Source: Multifurca ochricompacta (Eukaryota; Basidiomycota; Agaricomycetes; Russulales; Russulaceae). Taken from it: a stretch of DNA of 45,691 nt. Below are positions 18,238-30,200 of the stretch, piece by piece; position 1 is the first letter of the stretch; each line of letters opens with the position of its first letter. The position numbers were made by a program, and so were the translations under genes. A model generated the notes under the pieces. It was not told where the DNA came from. It made no database searches and was given only the letters and a program-made list of their open reading frames with translations. The stretch lies in assembly GCA_022496185.1 (NCBI GenBank), contig WTXG01000276.1:1-45691 (forward strand), given 5' to 3'.

Positions 18238-21200
18238 ATGGCAAACATTGTCTTCCCCTCAACCTTCAAATTCGATAAGCTCGATGGCTCCAACTGGCCA
18301 CAGTGGTCAGTGTCTTTCACCACCCTACTTAGGATTAATGGCATGAGAAGGCACATCACACATGATGGACCAGAATATGCCAATCCCCCGGTCCAGAAGG
18401 ATGATGAGAAGGAGGCGGATTACCAGGCAAGATTTGCCGCCTGGAGCGAACCCATAATCCAAGAATGGAGTAGGGTTGAAGAAGTATTGATGGGTTTACT
18501 GGTGCTGGTCGTTACCAGCGAAGTTTATTCTCAGGTTGCCTCTGATAGGAAGTATCTGTCAGTCTGCTCAAAGTATGAGCAGCTGGAGTCCTTGTATGGC
18601 ACTGTGGGTAGCATGGCCACCTACAATTTGTGGTGCTCAGTTTCATCCTTCTGTTTGGAGGAAGGCAAACCATTTAGGCCCCAATTGCAGCGTGTGCTAG
18701 ATGCTAGGAATACCCTGAAGGAGAATGGGATGGAGGTCTCAGACCTTCAGATGAGCTTTATTTTGCTCCAGTCCCTTCCCCCATCATACAGTGCCATTGC
18801 TGGCTCAATCCTGGCTTCAGGTCCTCCTGAATGCCTTTCCCCTCAGGACCTCATTCAGAGGTTCCTAAATGAGGAAAGCCGACTTGCTGGCCCCGCAGGA
18901 AGTGGTGTTGGGGCTGCCCTTAACAAGGCAGCCCACGTCAACAAAAACGAAAATAAAAAAGTTCAAATTATCACGCCACAACCTGCAGGTGCATCATCGT
19001 CCAATGATGTCACCTGCTTCTACTGCCAGAAGCTGGGCCACAAGGCAAATGAATGTCAGCAGAGGAAACAGGATCGGCAGAATGCCACTGCTGGAAAAAA
19101 GGGCAACCAGAGGAAGGTGCAAGGCGCCAGTATACCATCATCTTCCCACCAAGTAGCTACAATAGTTAATGGTAGTGGAAGAATACAGGAGGTGCATGAG
19201 ACACCTCACATTAAACTTTATACTTTGCATACGACTGAGGAAATCTTTCAAGATGATGGATTTGCCTGGATGATGGATAGCGGTGCCACCACCCACTTCA
19301 CACCCTTTGAGTCAGATTTCTATGAATATCTGCCTCATTCGGGACATACTGTCACAGTGGCAGATGGAACTGTGGTCCCAATAGAAGGAGTAGGAAGCGT
19401 TCACATAAGGACCAATAAAAATTATATATTGGAACTTAACAACGTTTTCTACATGCCATCTGCAGGAAATCGCATCTTATCAACAAGTCATATCACAAAT
19501 AGAGGTGGTATGGTCTTATTTGATCAGTACAATGTCACAATAGAGTATAAAGGACAAAGAATAGCGGAAGGAATCAAGGCTGGGGATCTCTACTGGATCC
19601 AAGGGTCCATAGTGGATAAACCAACCGCTGCCCTGAATACTGCATCAACCAGCCTTGATACCTGGCATCTCAGAATGGGTCATATGTCTAAACAAGCCCT
19701 AAAGAGATATGCTCCTGAGGCCGTAAAAGGCCTCAGTCTAAAAAATAGCCAAGAGGAAGTAAAGCCTTGTCATGGCTGTGAAATGGGAAAATCCCATTGC
19801 CTTCCTTTCCCTCCCTCTCATAAGCGGGCTTCAGCACCTTTGGAGGTCATTCATAGTGATCTAGTTGGTCCACTCCAATGTACCTCAATACAAGGGAATT
19901 TATATTTCGCCACTTTCATAGATGACTTTAGTTGTAGTGCTATTGTTGTTCCAATGAAAGCAAAACATTACTTCAAATTGGTCTTTGCGAGTGTTAAGGC
20001 ATTCTTAGAAAATAAAACTAGTAACAAAATAAAGACCTTACACACAGACTGTGGTGGCGAATACATTAATAATGAACTGAAGTCCTTGCTAAGTGAGGCT
20101 GGCATAGAGCATAAACTTACAATGCCATATTCTCCACAACAGAATGGAAGAGCTGAAAGGTTCAATAGAACTATAATGGAAAAAGCCACTAGCATGCTTC
20201 ATCATGCTGGGCTTTCTCTTGGCTTTTGGGAGTGTGCTGTTTCTACAGCATGTCACATATATAACAGAACTCCCATCCATTCCAATAAGTGGAGGACACT
20301 GCTGGAGCTTCTGGTTGGGGACATACCAGATGTCTCTTATTTTAAAGTCTTCGGTTGTGAAGCATATTATCATGTTCTGGAAAACAAGCAGCAAAAATTG
20401 GACCCTAAAGCCAAAAAAGCTGTCTTTGTTGGGTATGAGCCAAATAGCAAAGGCTACACCCTATGGGATAGACATACCCGGTCCTTTGTTTCGTCCAGAG
20501 ATGTGACATTTAATGAAGAATCCTTCCCATCCCGCTCTGTAATGGACAACAGAGATAAAGCAAAGGAACAAGTTGTTCCAGTAGAAGGAGGGTCTGTCCA
20601 ACCCTCACCAGCAATAGCCACAGTTCCTCAGGATCCTGAGTATAAGGTGTTGACACAGGACGTGTCTGGAGATGCTTCAGGCATCTAAGGTTCGCTTCAG
20701 CTGTAGATTAGATTAGATTAGATTTCGGAGTATCGGACTTTTTATGTTATCTTTATTACATTTCTTTCTCACCTTACTCAGCTGATTAGTGATGGACTTA
20801 GTAATGCGCAGTAAGCATGTGATATCTCTTTGGCCAATGGCCTTTATCCCTCACTGTTTATTATCCGGCACTTGTGGACTTATTCCCAGTGTGCACAGAC
20901 CATTTCCCCTGGCCCCTATGGGTATATAAGGGTGTCTGTTTCGTCCCTTTCACTTCAGAGTTCTTCTAACCTCTGAAGTGTAAGTCCCATTTACTTTACT
21001 CTCTACTTCCTTTAGACTAACGCTCTATGTAGTACTTGTCTTTTCTAGGTCAGTAGTGTAGTAATATAGAGTTCTTCTAACCTCTGAAGTTACTTGTCTT
21101 TTCTAGCCTCACCGCTACTAACCACAGTCAGTATAACCAGCAGCATGATTGTTTGACATAAGGATACCAAGGTTGAGGAACAGGAGGTAGTGGAGCCTCC

Positions 21201-23103
21201 TCAAATAAATCCTGAGCCTACCACACCCAATAATGAAGTCAACACACACACAGACACTATTTATCAGACACCACCATCCCAAATAATGGAACCCTCCCAA
21301 CTCCCCACAAGAACTCGTGCCATTAGAAAGTCAACAAAAAAGGCTAAAGGCAAACTTTCCCAACCAGTCTTTACTAGGGAAAGTCCATGCTCTGAATGAT
21401 GATCTGTGGCCATACAAGAAGATTTAGATCTTGATATTGTTATGCCAAAACGTTCACGTTGTCTGAATCCTCGCTTTTACAATGAGGATAATGCAGAGTT
21501 TGTGCAAGGTTCAACCAGACTTGGGACCATGGAGCTGCTAAATGCCGCTGGTGTCTCTTATAGAGACCCCCTGACTTTTCAGGAGGCAATGCAGTCTGAT
21601 AATGCCACTGAGTGGCTTGAGGCATGTCAATATGAGATAGATGCCTTAAAAAAGTTAAATGTGTGGCACCTTGAGGATCTTCCTGAAGGAAGAAAGGCAG
21701 TCAAATCTAAATGGGTTTTTAAGCTGAAACCAGATGGACGGTTTCATGCTAGGCTTGTGGCAAAAGGTTTCACTCAAATAGAAGGAGTGGACTTTGATGA
21801 AACATTCTCCCCAGTCGCCAGATTTGAATCACTTCGTTTATTACTAGCATTAGCTGCACTAGAAGATTGGGAAATCCACCAGATGGATGTCAAATCGGCA
21901 TTCCTACATGGCGATCTGGATGAGGAGATTTATATGGAGCAACCTGTTGGTTTCATCATTGCTGGACAAGAGTCCAAAGTTTGTAGGCTACAAAAAGCAT
22001 TATATGGCCTCAAACAAGCCTCCCAGGCATGGAATCTTCAATTTCATGTGGTTCTTAATGAACTGGGCTTCACTTGGATGTACTCTGATGCAGGAGTATA
22101 TGTGTATCATCACCATGGGGGGGATGATTCACTTTTCGTCATTCTTTATGTTGATGACATCACTATACTTGGATCTTCAAAAGATAAGATAACATGGCTG
22201 AAGGAATCTCTATCTAGCTGATATGAGATGACTGACTTGGGAGAAATCCAGTCATATCTCAGTGTTAACATCACCAGAGATCATCCTAACAAGACGCTGG
22301 AAATTGATCAGGCAGCTTATGTTTTGTCTATTCTTGAGAAGTTTGGGATGAGGGATTCCAATCCAGTATACACTCCCCTACCAGCCAGCGTGGATGCGCA
22401 TCTGGTCAAATTTGAAGGCCAAGCATCTACTTCAGAAATAAAGAAGTATCAACAGCTAATGGGGTCACTGCTATGGGTGCAGATTGGAAGCAGACCCAAC
22501 ATTAGCTTTGCTGTTGTGTGCCTTAGTCAATATGCTTCCAATCCTTCACAACATCATCTGCACCTAGCAAAGTATGTTCTAAAGTACCTAAATGCTACTA
22601 TGAACTACAGGGTGCGATATTCTGGAGGGAATGAAGGGAGTGGCCTTCATGGCTTTGCAGATTCCTCATGGGGAGATCAAGAGGACTGCCACTCCACTTC
22701 AGGCTACGTCTATATGCTTGCAAATGGAGCCATATCCTGGTGCTCTAGAAAGCAAAAGACTGTAGCACAGTCCACCACTGAAGCTGAATACATGAGCCTA
22801 GCTGAGGCTTCTAACCAGGCTGCGTGGTATAGGACATTTATGGAGGAATTGGGATATGAAGTCACTTCACCCATACAACTCCATTGTGACAATAAGGGAG
22901 CCATAGACTTGGCATTAAACCCTGTCACAGGAAGGCAGTCAAAACACATACCAATAAAGTACCATGCAATCAGGGAGTATGTTGAATCACATCTAATCGA
23001 TTTAGTGCGAACTCCCACTGGTGAAATGCTGGCAGATGGCTTCACAAAGTCTCTACCAAGAGCATCACATGAAAACATGGTTACTAAACTTGGACTTGTA
23101 TGA
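18238..23103 (+). pseudogene. copia B gag-pol polyprotein, interrupted
   Basis: ATG at 18238 (MANIVFPSTFKF) starts a single gag-pol frame. Gag (UBN2-type) is followed by knuckle CFYCQKLGHKANEC from ~C260, protease DSGA at ~347, a pre-integrase WHLRMGH...CHGC module, and a DD35E integrase core at D541, D604 and E640. RT has QMDVKSAFLHGDL and YVDD (~22150), and RNase H has GFADSSWGD and QSTTEAEYMSL. Three kinds of break are seen: solo LTR e inserted at 20648-21158 between integrase and RT; two adjacent TGA codons at 21397-21402; and a TGA at 22219-22221 in RT, the same codon as in copia A. All sit in one frame once the LTR is ignored. The TGAs look like CGA (Arg) mutated at CpG. The copy is inactive. 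Confidence 0.92.
20648..21158 (+). repeat. Solo copia LTR e (511 bp) in copia B pol, duplication TAAGG
   Basis: TGTTGACACAGG...GTTTGACA with TAAGG at 20643-20647 and 21159-21163. Leader structure: TATATAA 20923-20929; exon1 20957-20979; intron-like 20980-21032; exon2 21033-21048; intronless copy 21068-21106, an exact 39-base match. Confidence 0.95.
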
Positions 23104-23306
23104 GCATGTTGTCAACCTCAAATGTGACACAAGAAGTGTCCATATTCTCGACCTCGAGAGTGATGCGAGTGTGTGACTGAATGCGTTTCAGTTTGCATAA
23201 CACACTTCAGATCACTCCTCTCCTCTCGTCAACTCACTCTCACACCTTCTAATTGGCAATGTGCTCATTTAACTCATTTTGACCTGATGCCTTAATCATG
23301 GAGGGA
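23104..23306 (+). other. copia B 3' untranslated region and purine tract
   Basis: Non-coding. It ends ATGGAGGGA (23298-23306) directly before the 3' LTR and shares a CTCGAGAGTGATGC block with copia A. Confidence 0.75.
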
Positions 23307-23803
23307 TGTTGACACACTATGTGTCTTGAGGTGCTTCAGGCATCTAGGTTAGGGTCTAAGCTGTGCAAGATTAGATTAGATATTGATTCGGAGTTTCGGA
23401 CTTTTTACCATATCATTATTACTTTCTTTCTCGTGATGCGCAGCAGCTGACTGATGTACCTTAGTAATCCTGTATAGCATGTGATATCTTACTGGCCAAT
23501 GGCCTTTGTCCCTCAGTAGATATTCTAGCGCATTCCATTGCGCACAGACCATCCCTTGAGTAGTATATAAGGGTGTCTGTTTCATCTCCTACACTTCAGA
23601 GTTTTCTTCACCTCTGAAGTGTAAGTCCCAGTCTCTCTACTTACTACCTTACCTATAACTAACCGTCTCTTGTAGATAACTTGTTTCTAGGTGTGTAGTA
23701 TAGTAATACAGAGTTTTCTTCACCTCTGAAGTATAACTTGTTTCTAGCCTTACATGCTAACTTCAAACAGTCAGTATCACTGCACGCACATGCCTGTTCA
23801 TCA
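23307..23803 (+). repeat. 3' LTR of copia B (LTR f, 497 bp)
   Basis: Near-identical to 16805-17301, with the same leader structure: TATATAA 23564-23570; exon1 23598-23620; intron-like 23621-23675; exon2 23676-23690; intronless copy 23710-23747. Confidence 0.95.
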
Positions 23804-24107
23804 TAACTCTGGGGTATCCTTGTTGGTACCCATACCCATGCCCATACCCATACCCATAGTGACGGGTATGGGTAACCTGCAGGTTACCCATGGGTCACCC
23901 GTGAAAATGTGTGCAAGTTCTTTACTTGCATCGTGCATTTCAGATACCTGGCCTGGGCCTTCCCAGACCAAGAAGATACACAATGCATTCATTTGTGGCT
24001 GCTTAAGATTCCTCAATGACTCTTATTTTATGTTCAGAAGATTAAGATAATTCATTATTCCATTTTTATTTTATTATTCTGCTTTCAATTTTATACAAGC
24101 ACAACTA
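23804..24107 (+). repeat. (TACCCA)n-family repeat, right piece
   Basis: Continues from 16804. It has TACCCA/TGGGTA hexamers (23826-23880), then ACTTGCATCGTGCATTTCAG, GGCCTGGGCC and a T/A-rich tail ending in a TA dinucleotide, into which the Tc1 palindrome inserted. Confidence 0.75.
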
Positions 24108-24779
24108 CAGTGGGTCAAAAAACTGTCCTGATGTTTGCACCATTTCTAGTATTCACTCTATAGCACCTCAGCATTTAGGAATCTGGTTATGGTGTGGCTG
24201 TATGTCTGAAAGCCCTGCTTCCTGGCTACCATGCCCAATTTGGATCAAAGAAATTGGCCATGATATAAGCATTTTATGATCAAATCAAATCAATCAATCA
24301 TCGGGACGGTTTTTGACCCACATTTTAAATCCACTATCTGCCCAATTACTCCTTTTTTTCACCCCTTTTTGCCTTGGTAACTCCTTGGATCCTTTTAGTC
24401 ATCCTTTCTATAACCTTTTGCCATCATTCTGGTGCATTTTTATTCCACTCCTCCACCACCCTCTCCCACAACTCAGGTATCCCCTTGACTGGTTAAGAAC
24501 CTTCTTCAGATCCACCCAGAGGTGTCCAATGGGGCTAATATTTCAAGGGATTGGGCTATCCATACCAGGCTTCAATATTCCTGTCTTAAAACTGCTGGCT
24601 TGCCTTCTTGGAATTGTGTTTTGGGTCATTGTCCCACTGAAACATGCTTTCACCCTCCACCATTTCTTACTTTTCAAACCTTTCCACCACTCCGCCATCC
24701 AAAATATCACAGTACTGGCATGGATTCATGATCCCCTAAACCCCTGTAAGCATTCCTAGTCCATTCCACCCCATACAAG

Positions 24780-25280
24780 TGTTGAACACAGAGATGTTCG
24801 GTGATGCTTCAGGCATTAGGTGATTAGATTAGCTACTTTATAGATTAGATTAGATACCGGAGTTTCAGACTATTTACATTATCATTATTACTTTCTTTCT
24901 CACATTCCGCAGTAGCTGACTGATGCACCATGTAACATGTGATTCCTGTATTGGCCAATGGCCTTTCTCCCTCTGTTTATTGTTTGGACTTTGTCCGGCA
25001 CTTGTGGACTTATTCCCAGTGCACAGACCATCCCTTGGAATTGTATATAAGGGTGTCTGTTTCGTCTCTTACACTTCAGAGTTTCTTCTACCTCTGAAGT
25101 GTAAGTCGTCCTCTCTACTATCATCACTACCTTAAGACTAACTCTGTATATAGAACTTGTCTTTATCTAGGTGTGTAGTATAGTATAATAGAGTTTCTTC
25201 TACCTCTGAAGTAACTTGTCTTTATCTAGCCTTACACGCTAACCACACAGTCAGTATGCTGCGCACATGCCTGTTTCACA
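24780..25280 (+). repeat. Solo copia LTR g (501 bp) in the palindrome, duplication ACAAG
   Basis: TGTTGAACACAG...GTTTCACA with ACAAG at 24775-24779 and 25281-25285. Leader structure: TATATAA 25044-25050; exon1 25078-25100; intron-like 25101-25153; exon2 25154-25170; intronless copy 25190-25229, an exact 40-base match. Confidence 0.95.
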
Positions 25281-25349
25281 ACAAGACCAATACCATAAGT
25301 TCTTCCTCCTCCATGCTTGACTGTCAGGGTGGTGGTTCTGTCAGAGGGT

Positions 25350-25960
25350 GGTTACCATGAAACTTGGACAGTGGATGACTGGAAAAGGATCTTGTGGTCA
25401 GGTGAGACTATAATGAACAGAATTGGTTCAGACAGAAGGAGCTACACTTGGGAAAAATAAGGGAGAACCACCCTCTGACAGAACCACCACCCTGACAGTC
25501 AAGCATGGAGGGGGAAGAACTTATGGTATTGGTCTTGTATGGGGTGGAATGGACTAGGAATGCTTACAGGGGTTTAGGGGATCATGAATCCATGCCAGTA
25601 CTGTGATATTTTGGATGGCGGAGTGGTGGAAAGGTTTGAAAAGTAAGAAATGGTGGAGGGTGAAAGCATGTTTCAGTGGGACAATGACCCAAAACACAAT
25701 TCCAAGAAGGCAAGCCAGCAGTTTTAAGACAGGAATATTGAAGCCTGGTATGGATAGCCCAATCCCTTGAAATATTAGCCCCATTGGACACCTCTGGGTG
25801 GATCTGAAGAAGGTTCTAACCAGTCAAGGGGATACCTGAGTTGTGGGAGAGGGTGGTGGAGGAGTGGAATAAAAATGCACCAGAATGATGGCAAAAGGTT
25901 ATAGAAAGGATGACTAAAAGGATCCAAGGAGTTACCAAGGCAAAAAGGGGTGAAAAAAAG
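25350..25960 (+). pseudogene. Tc1-like transposase relic
   Basis: Broken reading frames give pieces typical of a Tc1 DDE transposase: a WTVDDWKRILW-like start of the catalytic region, TIMNRIGSDRRSYTWEK, a VKHGG-like segment, LVWGGMD, and FQWDNDPKHNS, which holds the second catalytic Asp of the DDE triad. The WPAQSPDLNPIE-type segment expected after it is unrecognisable except for PHWTPLGG. Several stops and indels break it, and the DNA-binding N-terminal third is missing. The left arm carries an inverted copy of the C-terminal half, so the element cannot encode a complete enzyme. Confidence 0.75.
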
Positions 25961-26205
25961 GAGTAATTGGGCAGATAGTGGATTTAAAATGTGGGTCAAA
26001 AAACCGTCCCGATGATTGATTGATTTGATTTGATCATAAAATGCTTATATCATGGCCAATTTCTTTGATCCAAATTGGGCATGGTAGCCAGGAAGCAGGG
26101 CTTTCAGACATACAGCCACACCATAACCAGATTCCTAAATGCTGAGGTGCTATAGAGTGAATACTAGAAATGGTGCAAACATCGGGACAGTTTTTTGACC
26201 CACTG

Positions 26206-26959
26206 TAAAATACAGTATACAGAGATGATTAGATAGGATGTTATAGAACATTGATGAAAAGCCTGTCAGATAACCACACAGAATGCAAAATAATTTGATG
26301 AACACATAGACATTGGCAGGGGTAACCCCTGGATAATTGTTTTGATACCTGGGTTACCCATGAATTGAAATGCATGCAAGTTCTTTACTTGCATCACACA
26401 TTTCAGACATCCAGCCTGGGACATCCCAGTCAAGGAGATATGCACTTAGACACAACACATTCATTTATGGCTACTCAAGATCCCTCAAAGATTCCTATTT
26501 TATGTTCATAAGATTAAGATAATTTATTATTCCATTTTTATTTTATTATTCTGGTTTCAATTTTATATGAGCGTGACTGTTCTTTGTGTTTCTGCACATT
26601 TTGGATAAATGGCCTGGGCCATCCCAGTCAAGGAGATAAGCACTTGGACACAACACGTTCATTTATGGCTACTCAAGATCCCTCAAATATTGTTGGTTTA
26701 TGTTCAGAAGATTAAAAGGATCCTTTATTTACATTATTATTTTATTATTCTGCTTTCATTTAATACAAGTGCGACTGTCCTGGTGCATTTAAGTCAACCT
26801 TCCTTAATAGGAAGGAGGTCAGACCACCATGCAATGCAATGTAGTCGCTGCCCCATGCAGCTTGTAGATACATGTGGGCCTTGTTTCAGTAAAGTAATTT
26901 GATAATTTGATTATATTATAGTCTAAAGTAGTCTAGAGAGTATTTTAGATAGTGCCAGA
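26206..26959 (+). repeat. (TACCCA)n-family repeats, two further partial copies
   Basis: 26311-26590 and 26600-26790 share GGCAGGGGTAACC (first copy only), the ACATCCCAGTCAAGGAGATA block, a TTCATTTATGGCTACTCAAG block and a T/A-rich tail; both resemble 23804-24107. 26800-26822 holds a CCTTCCT/AGGAAGG hairpin. No gene is seen. Confidence 0.65.
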
Positions 26960-27269
26960 TGTAGCGAGCTATAAATGCGTAGCTCAGTCTTTGGAATAGA
27001 AAGACTGTATGATTTGTTAATACCTATAAATGCGTAGCTACACAATGAATCAGTAAAGTAATAATGTAGCTGTAACACAGAGAGTACTGACCTCAGTCTT
27101 TGGAATAGAAAGACTGAGGTTTCTAACTACGCTACTGAGTCTTTATGATAAAGGAAAATTGCACGACCTGTGTGCTCTGAATATTGTGTTGCGTTGATAC
27201 GGTAGTGATCGAACTCGGGCCGCCATCTCCGGTATCAATTGATTGCGTGCTATGGCTGCACTTCCAACA
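26960..27269 (-). repeat. 3' LTR of copia D (310 bp)
   Basis: Reverse strand TGTTGGAAGTGC...GCTACA. It carries the same intron/intronless-copy arrangement as the A/B LTRs, although the sequence is unrelated. Confidence 0.95.
26969..27150 (-). promoter_or_regulatory. copia D LTR leader: TATA-like, exon1-intron-exon2, then intronless copy
   Basis: On the reverse strand: TATCATAAA (27150-27142); 34 nt after its first T, exon1 27116-27092; intron-like 27091-27038 (54 nt, GTCAGT...GTGTAG); exon2 27037-27024; 16-nt spacer; then exon1+exon2 joined at 27007-26969, matching all 39 positions. Exon1 is itself a hairpin (CAGTCTTT/AAAGACTG). The spacer plus second copy is bounded by GT and AG. Confidence 0.82.
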
Positions 27270-27276
27270 CGCCCCC

Positions 27277-30200
27277 TTAGCCTGCACGCTGAACTCCCAT
27301 CGCGTCTACGAACTTCTCGTGTTTCTCGCGGACAAGGCCCTTTGTCAACACGTCGGCAAGTTGCTCTTCCGTCGGCACATATTTCAATTCAATGACTTGG
27401 TTTTCGCACATGTGCCTCAAGAAGTGATGCCTTATCTCGATGTGTTTGGTGCGATCATGGAACTCGGGGTTTCGGGCAACGGATATTGCAGATTGATTGT
27501 CCATGCAGAGGGTTGTTGGTGAGTCGCTTTTCTGGTGGATCTCAGCTAGTAACCGACGTAACCAGACAGCTTCTTTTGCAGCATGAGCTCCAGCAATATA
27601 CTCGGCTTCAGTGCTCGATAGTGCAATGGATGGTTGCTTCTTAGAGCTCCAGCTAATGGCTCCTCCAGCAAGTAGGAAAACAAAACCCGATGTGGACTTC
27701 CGATCATTCACGTCACTGGCCCAGTCAGCGTTGACATAGCCGTACAGCTCAGTTCCCTTAGGTGCGTCAGGTTTGAAGACAAGCTTCGCGCCGCTCGTAG
27801 CTCTAAGGTAACGGAAAGCGCGGTTTAGAGCTTGCTGATGCTCTTCCCCAGGGTTCGCAGCATGCCTCCCGAGCACTGCAATAGTGTATGCTAGGTCAGG
27901 ATGGGTGCCGAGCATAGGGTACATCAAGGCGCCGATTGCTTGCTGGTACCTTTTGACGTCAACTGTTGGTGAGTCGAGTTTCCTTAGATGCTCGTTTGCG
28001 AGGGTGGGGGTGCTAATGGGTCGCACGTCGGATTTGCCAAAACGTGTCAAGATTTCTTCGATATATTTTTCTTGGGAGAGCGCCATCCATCCGGCCTCGC
28101 AGTTGCGCGTGATGTGCATCCCAAGAATCCAGGTGATTTCGCCCAGGTCAGTCATCTCATAGGCATTTCCGAGTGCCTCTTTGTCTTCATTGATCTCCTT
28201 TAGGTCCTTCGACACCATGGTGATGTCGTCAACATAGAGAGCAATGATAGAGGACTTTGCGTTTCTGTGGTGGACGAAAACTGCATGGTCGGCTTCGGTG
28301 CATTGGTATCCTATGTTTTCAAGCTTAGCTCTGATGTCTTGATACCAGACGCGGCCACCTTGCTTTGTTCCGTAGACCACCTTGATAAGTCGGAGTACCA
28401 TCCCCTTGGGAACGTCAAAACCGGGAGGTGGCTCCATGTAAATTTCTTCCTTTAGTTCGCCATTCAGGTATGCTGACTTCACATCCATTTGGTGAACTTC
28501 CAGGTTGTATTCAGTCACTAGTGCGAGGATTGCGCGAAGCGATGCAAACTTTGCCACTGGGGCGAATGTTTCATCATAGTCGACTCCCTCGACTTGAGTG
28601 AATCCCTGTGCGACGATACGAGCCTTGTGCCTCAAGACCTCTCCAGTTGGCCCACGCTTCGTGCGGAACACCCATTTGCTGCCAACCACCTTGCGCCCTG
28701 TGGGACGTTCGACGACTTCGTACACTCCCATGGCCTCGAACGATCGCATCTCTTCCTGGCAAGCAGCTTCCCATTCGCCGGCGTCGAGTCGCGCCATAGC
28801 TTCTTTGAAGGTGCGTGGGTCACTTGCTAACTCAGGTTGTGCGATGTTGGCTTGCTCTGTAGGGTTCCCTTTTGTTTTGTAGGAACTAACAGAGTAACGA
28901 GGGTCATCGTCGCAGATAGGGGGGCGCGTGGTTCGCTTTGGTCGGGTGGTGATAGGCGTTGGTGTCGATGTCGGTGCGGATGCGGGGGTCTCTGTGAGTG
29001 CACTTTCTACTTCGCTGTCACTACTTTGCTGAAGTTGGCTAGGGTTTTGCACTGGTGTATTAGGTAGCGGCTCTATAATGTTTTCGTTTTTATCGCCCTC
29101 ACTGGGCTCTGTATCGTCGAATTCGATGACGACTCTTTCACTGGCTGGCCCCCCTTCATTGAATACGACGTCGCGCGACTCGTAGAAACGGCCCGTTGGG
29201 CAATGCACTAGACGATAAGCTTTGCGACTCTGAGCATACCCCAAGAATGTGCACAAGATGGACCGCGCACCGAGCTTGGTGCGATACTTCGCTGGGATGT
29301 GCACAAACGCTCTGCAGCCGAAAACACGCAAACGGGAAACGTCAGGTTTATTGCCACTCCAAGCTTCATCAGGGGTGGAGTCCTCCAGGGCGCGGGTGGG
29401 TGTGACATTGTGCAGATAAGCTGTGTACTCTAAAGCGTCGTACCAGTAAGTGTCAGGCAAATCCGCATCAATGAGCATCATCCGGACTTTATCGAGAAGC
29501 GTCCGGTTCATGCGCTCTGCGACTCCATTATGCTGAGGTGTGTCCGGCGTCGTCATTTCGTGTTTGATGCCTTTGTCTTGTAGGAACCTCTGGGCCATGG
29601 TGGCGATGTATTCGCCCCCTCCATCCGTGCGCAGCACTCTTACTCGCTGACCTGTTTCGACTTCTGCGTGAGCTACGAAGCGTTGTAGATGGTGAGTCAC
29701 TTCGGATTTTTCGCGCAGGCCGGTGACAAAAACTCGTCGGGACTTATCATCCACCCAGGTGACGAAATATTCAAATCCTTGGTGAGATCGTCGCGGCATC
29801 TTGCCACAGACGTCCGAGAAGATTCGCCCTAGGACTTGGGTTGATCTGGTCCCAGTGTCCCTCTGGATCTCAGTACGTGTTTGCTTCCCTTTGAGGCACG
29901 GTTCGCAGAGGACAGGTGGACTGGTTTTTGAGGTAATGTCCATCCCCTTAACCATCCCCTTTCGCATCATTTGGAGAACAGCATCGACATTTAGATGGCC
30001 GAGGCGGCGGTGCCAGGTGTGTAGGTCAGCTTTCGCCACTGAGTGTCTTGCGACCAAAGCTACGTCATTATCCTCGGCTCCTTCAACTGGGAAAACATCG
30101 ACCTGAGTGATCTGGACTCTCTCCGGAGCTACGGTGCGGGCATCCATCGTGTAGAGGTTGCCTTCGAGGTGGCCCTCACAGGTAAGCACTCCAGTCTGAC

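Larger units (their letters stand above)
16805..23803 (+). mobile_element. Ty1/copia element B, full length, pol split by a solo LTR
   Basis: Two 497-bp LTRs (16805-17301 and 23307-23803) with three differences seen by eye, a primer-binding site, a long leader, a gag-pol frame and a purine tract. Target duplication is TAACC (16800-16804) against TAACT (23804-23808). Solo LTR e (20648-21158) with its own TAAGG duplication interrupts pol. The LTR identity implies recent insertion. Confidence 0.95.
24108..26205. mobile_element. Tc1-type transposon as a large palindrome
   Basis: It begins CAGTGGGTCAAAAAACTG and ends CAGTTTTTTGACCCACTG, with TA on both sides (24106-24107 and 26206-26207), as in Tc1/mariner. 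Left arm 24108-24779 plus 25286-25349 is the near-perfect inverse of 25467-26205; only 25350-25466 is unpaired. A second inverted copy of the end motif lies ~190 bp inside each end (e.g. CGGGACGGTTTTTGACCCAC, 24302-24321), like IR/DR-type Tc1 ends. Solo LTR g interrupts the left arm. Confidence 0.85.

Noticed and set aside
28594..29408. Several overlapping open frames opposite copia D pol
   Set aside because: They are antisense shadows of the well-supported integrase/RT coding frame.
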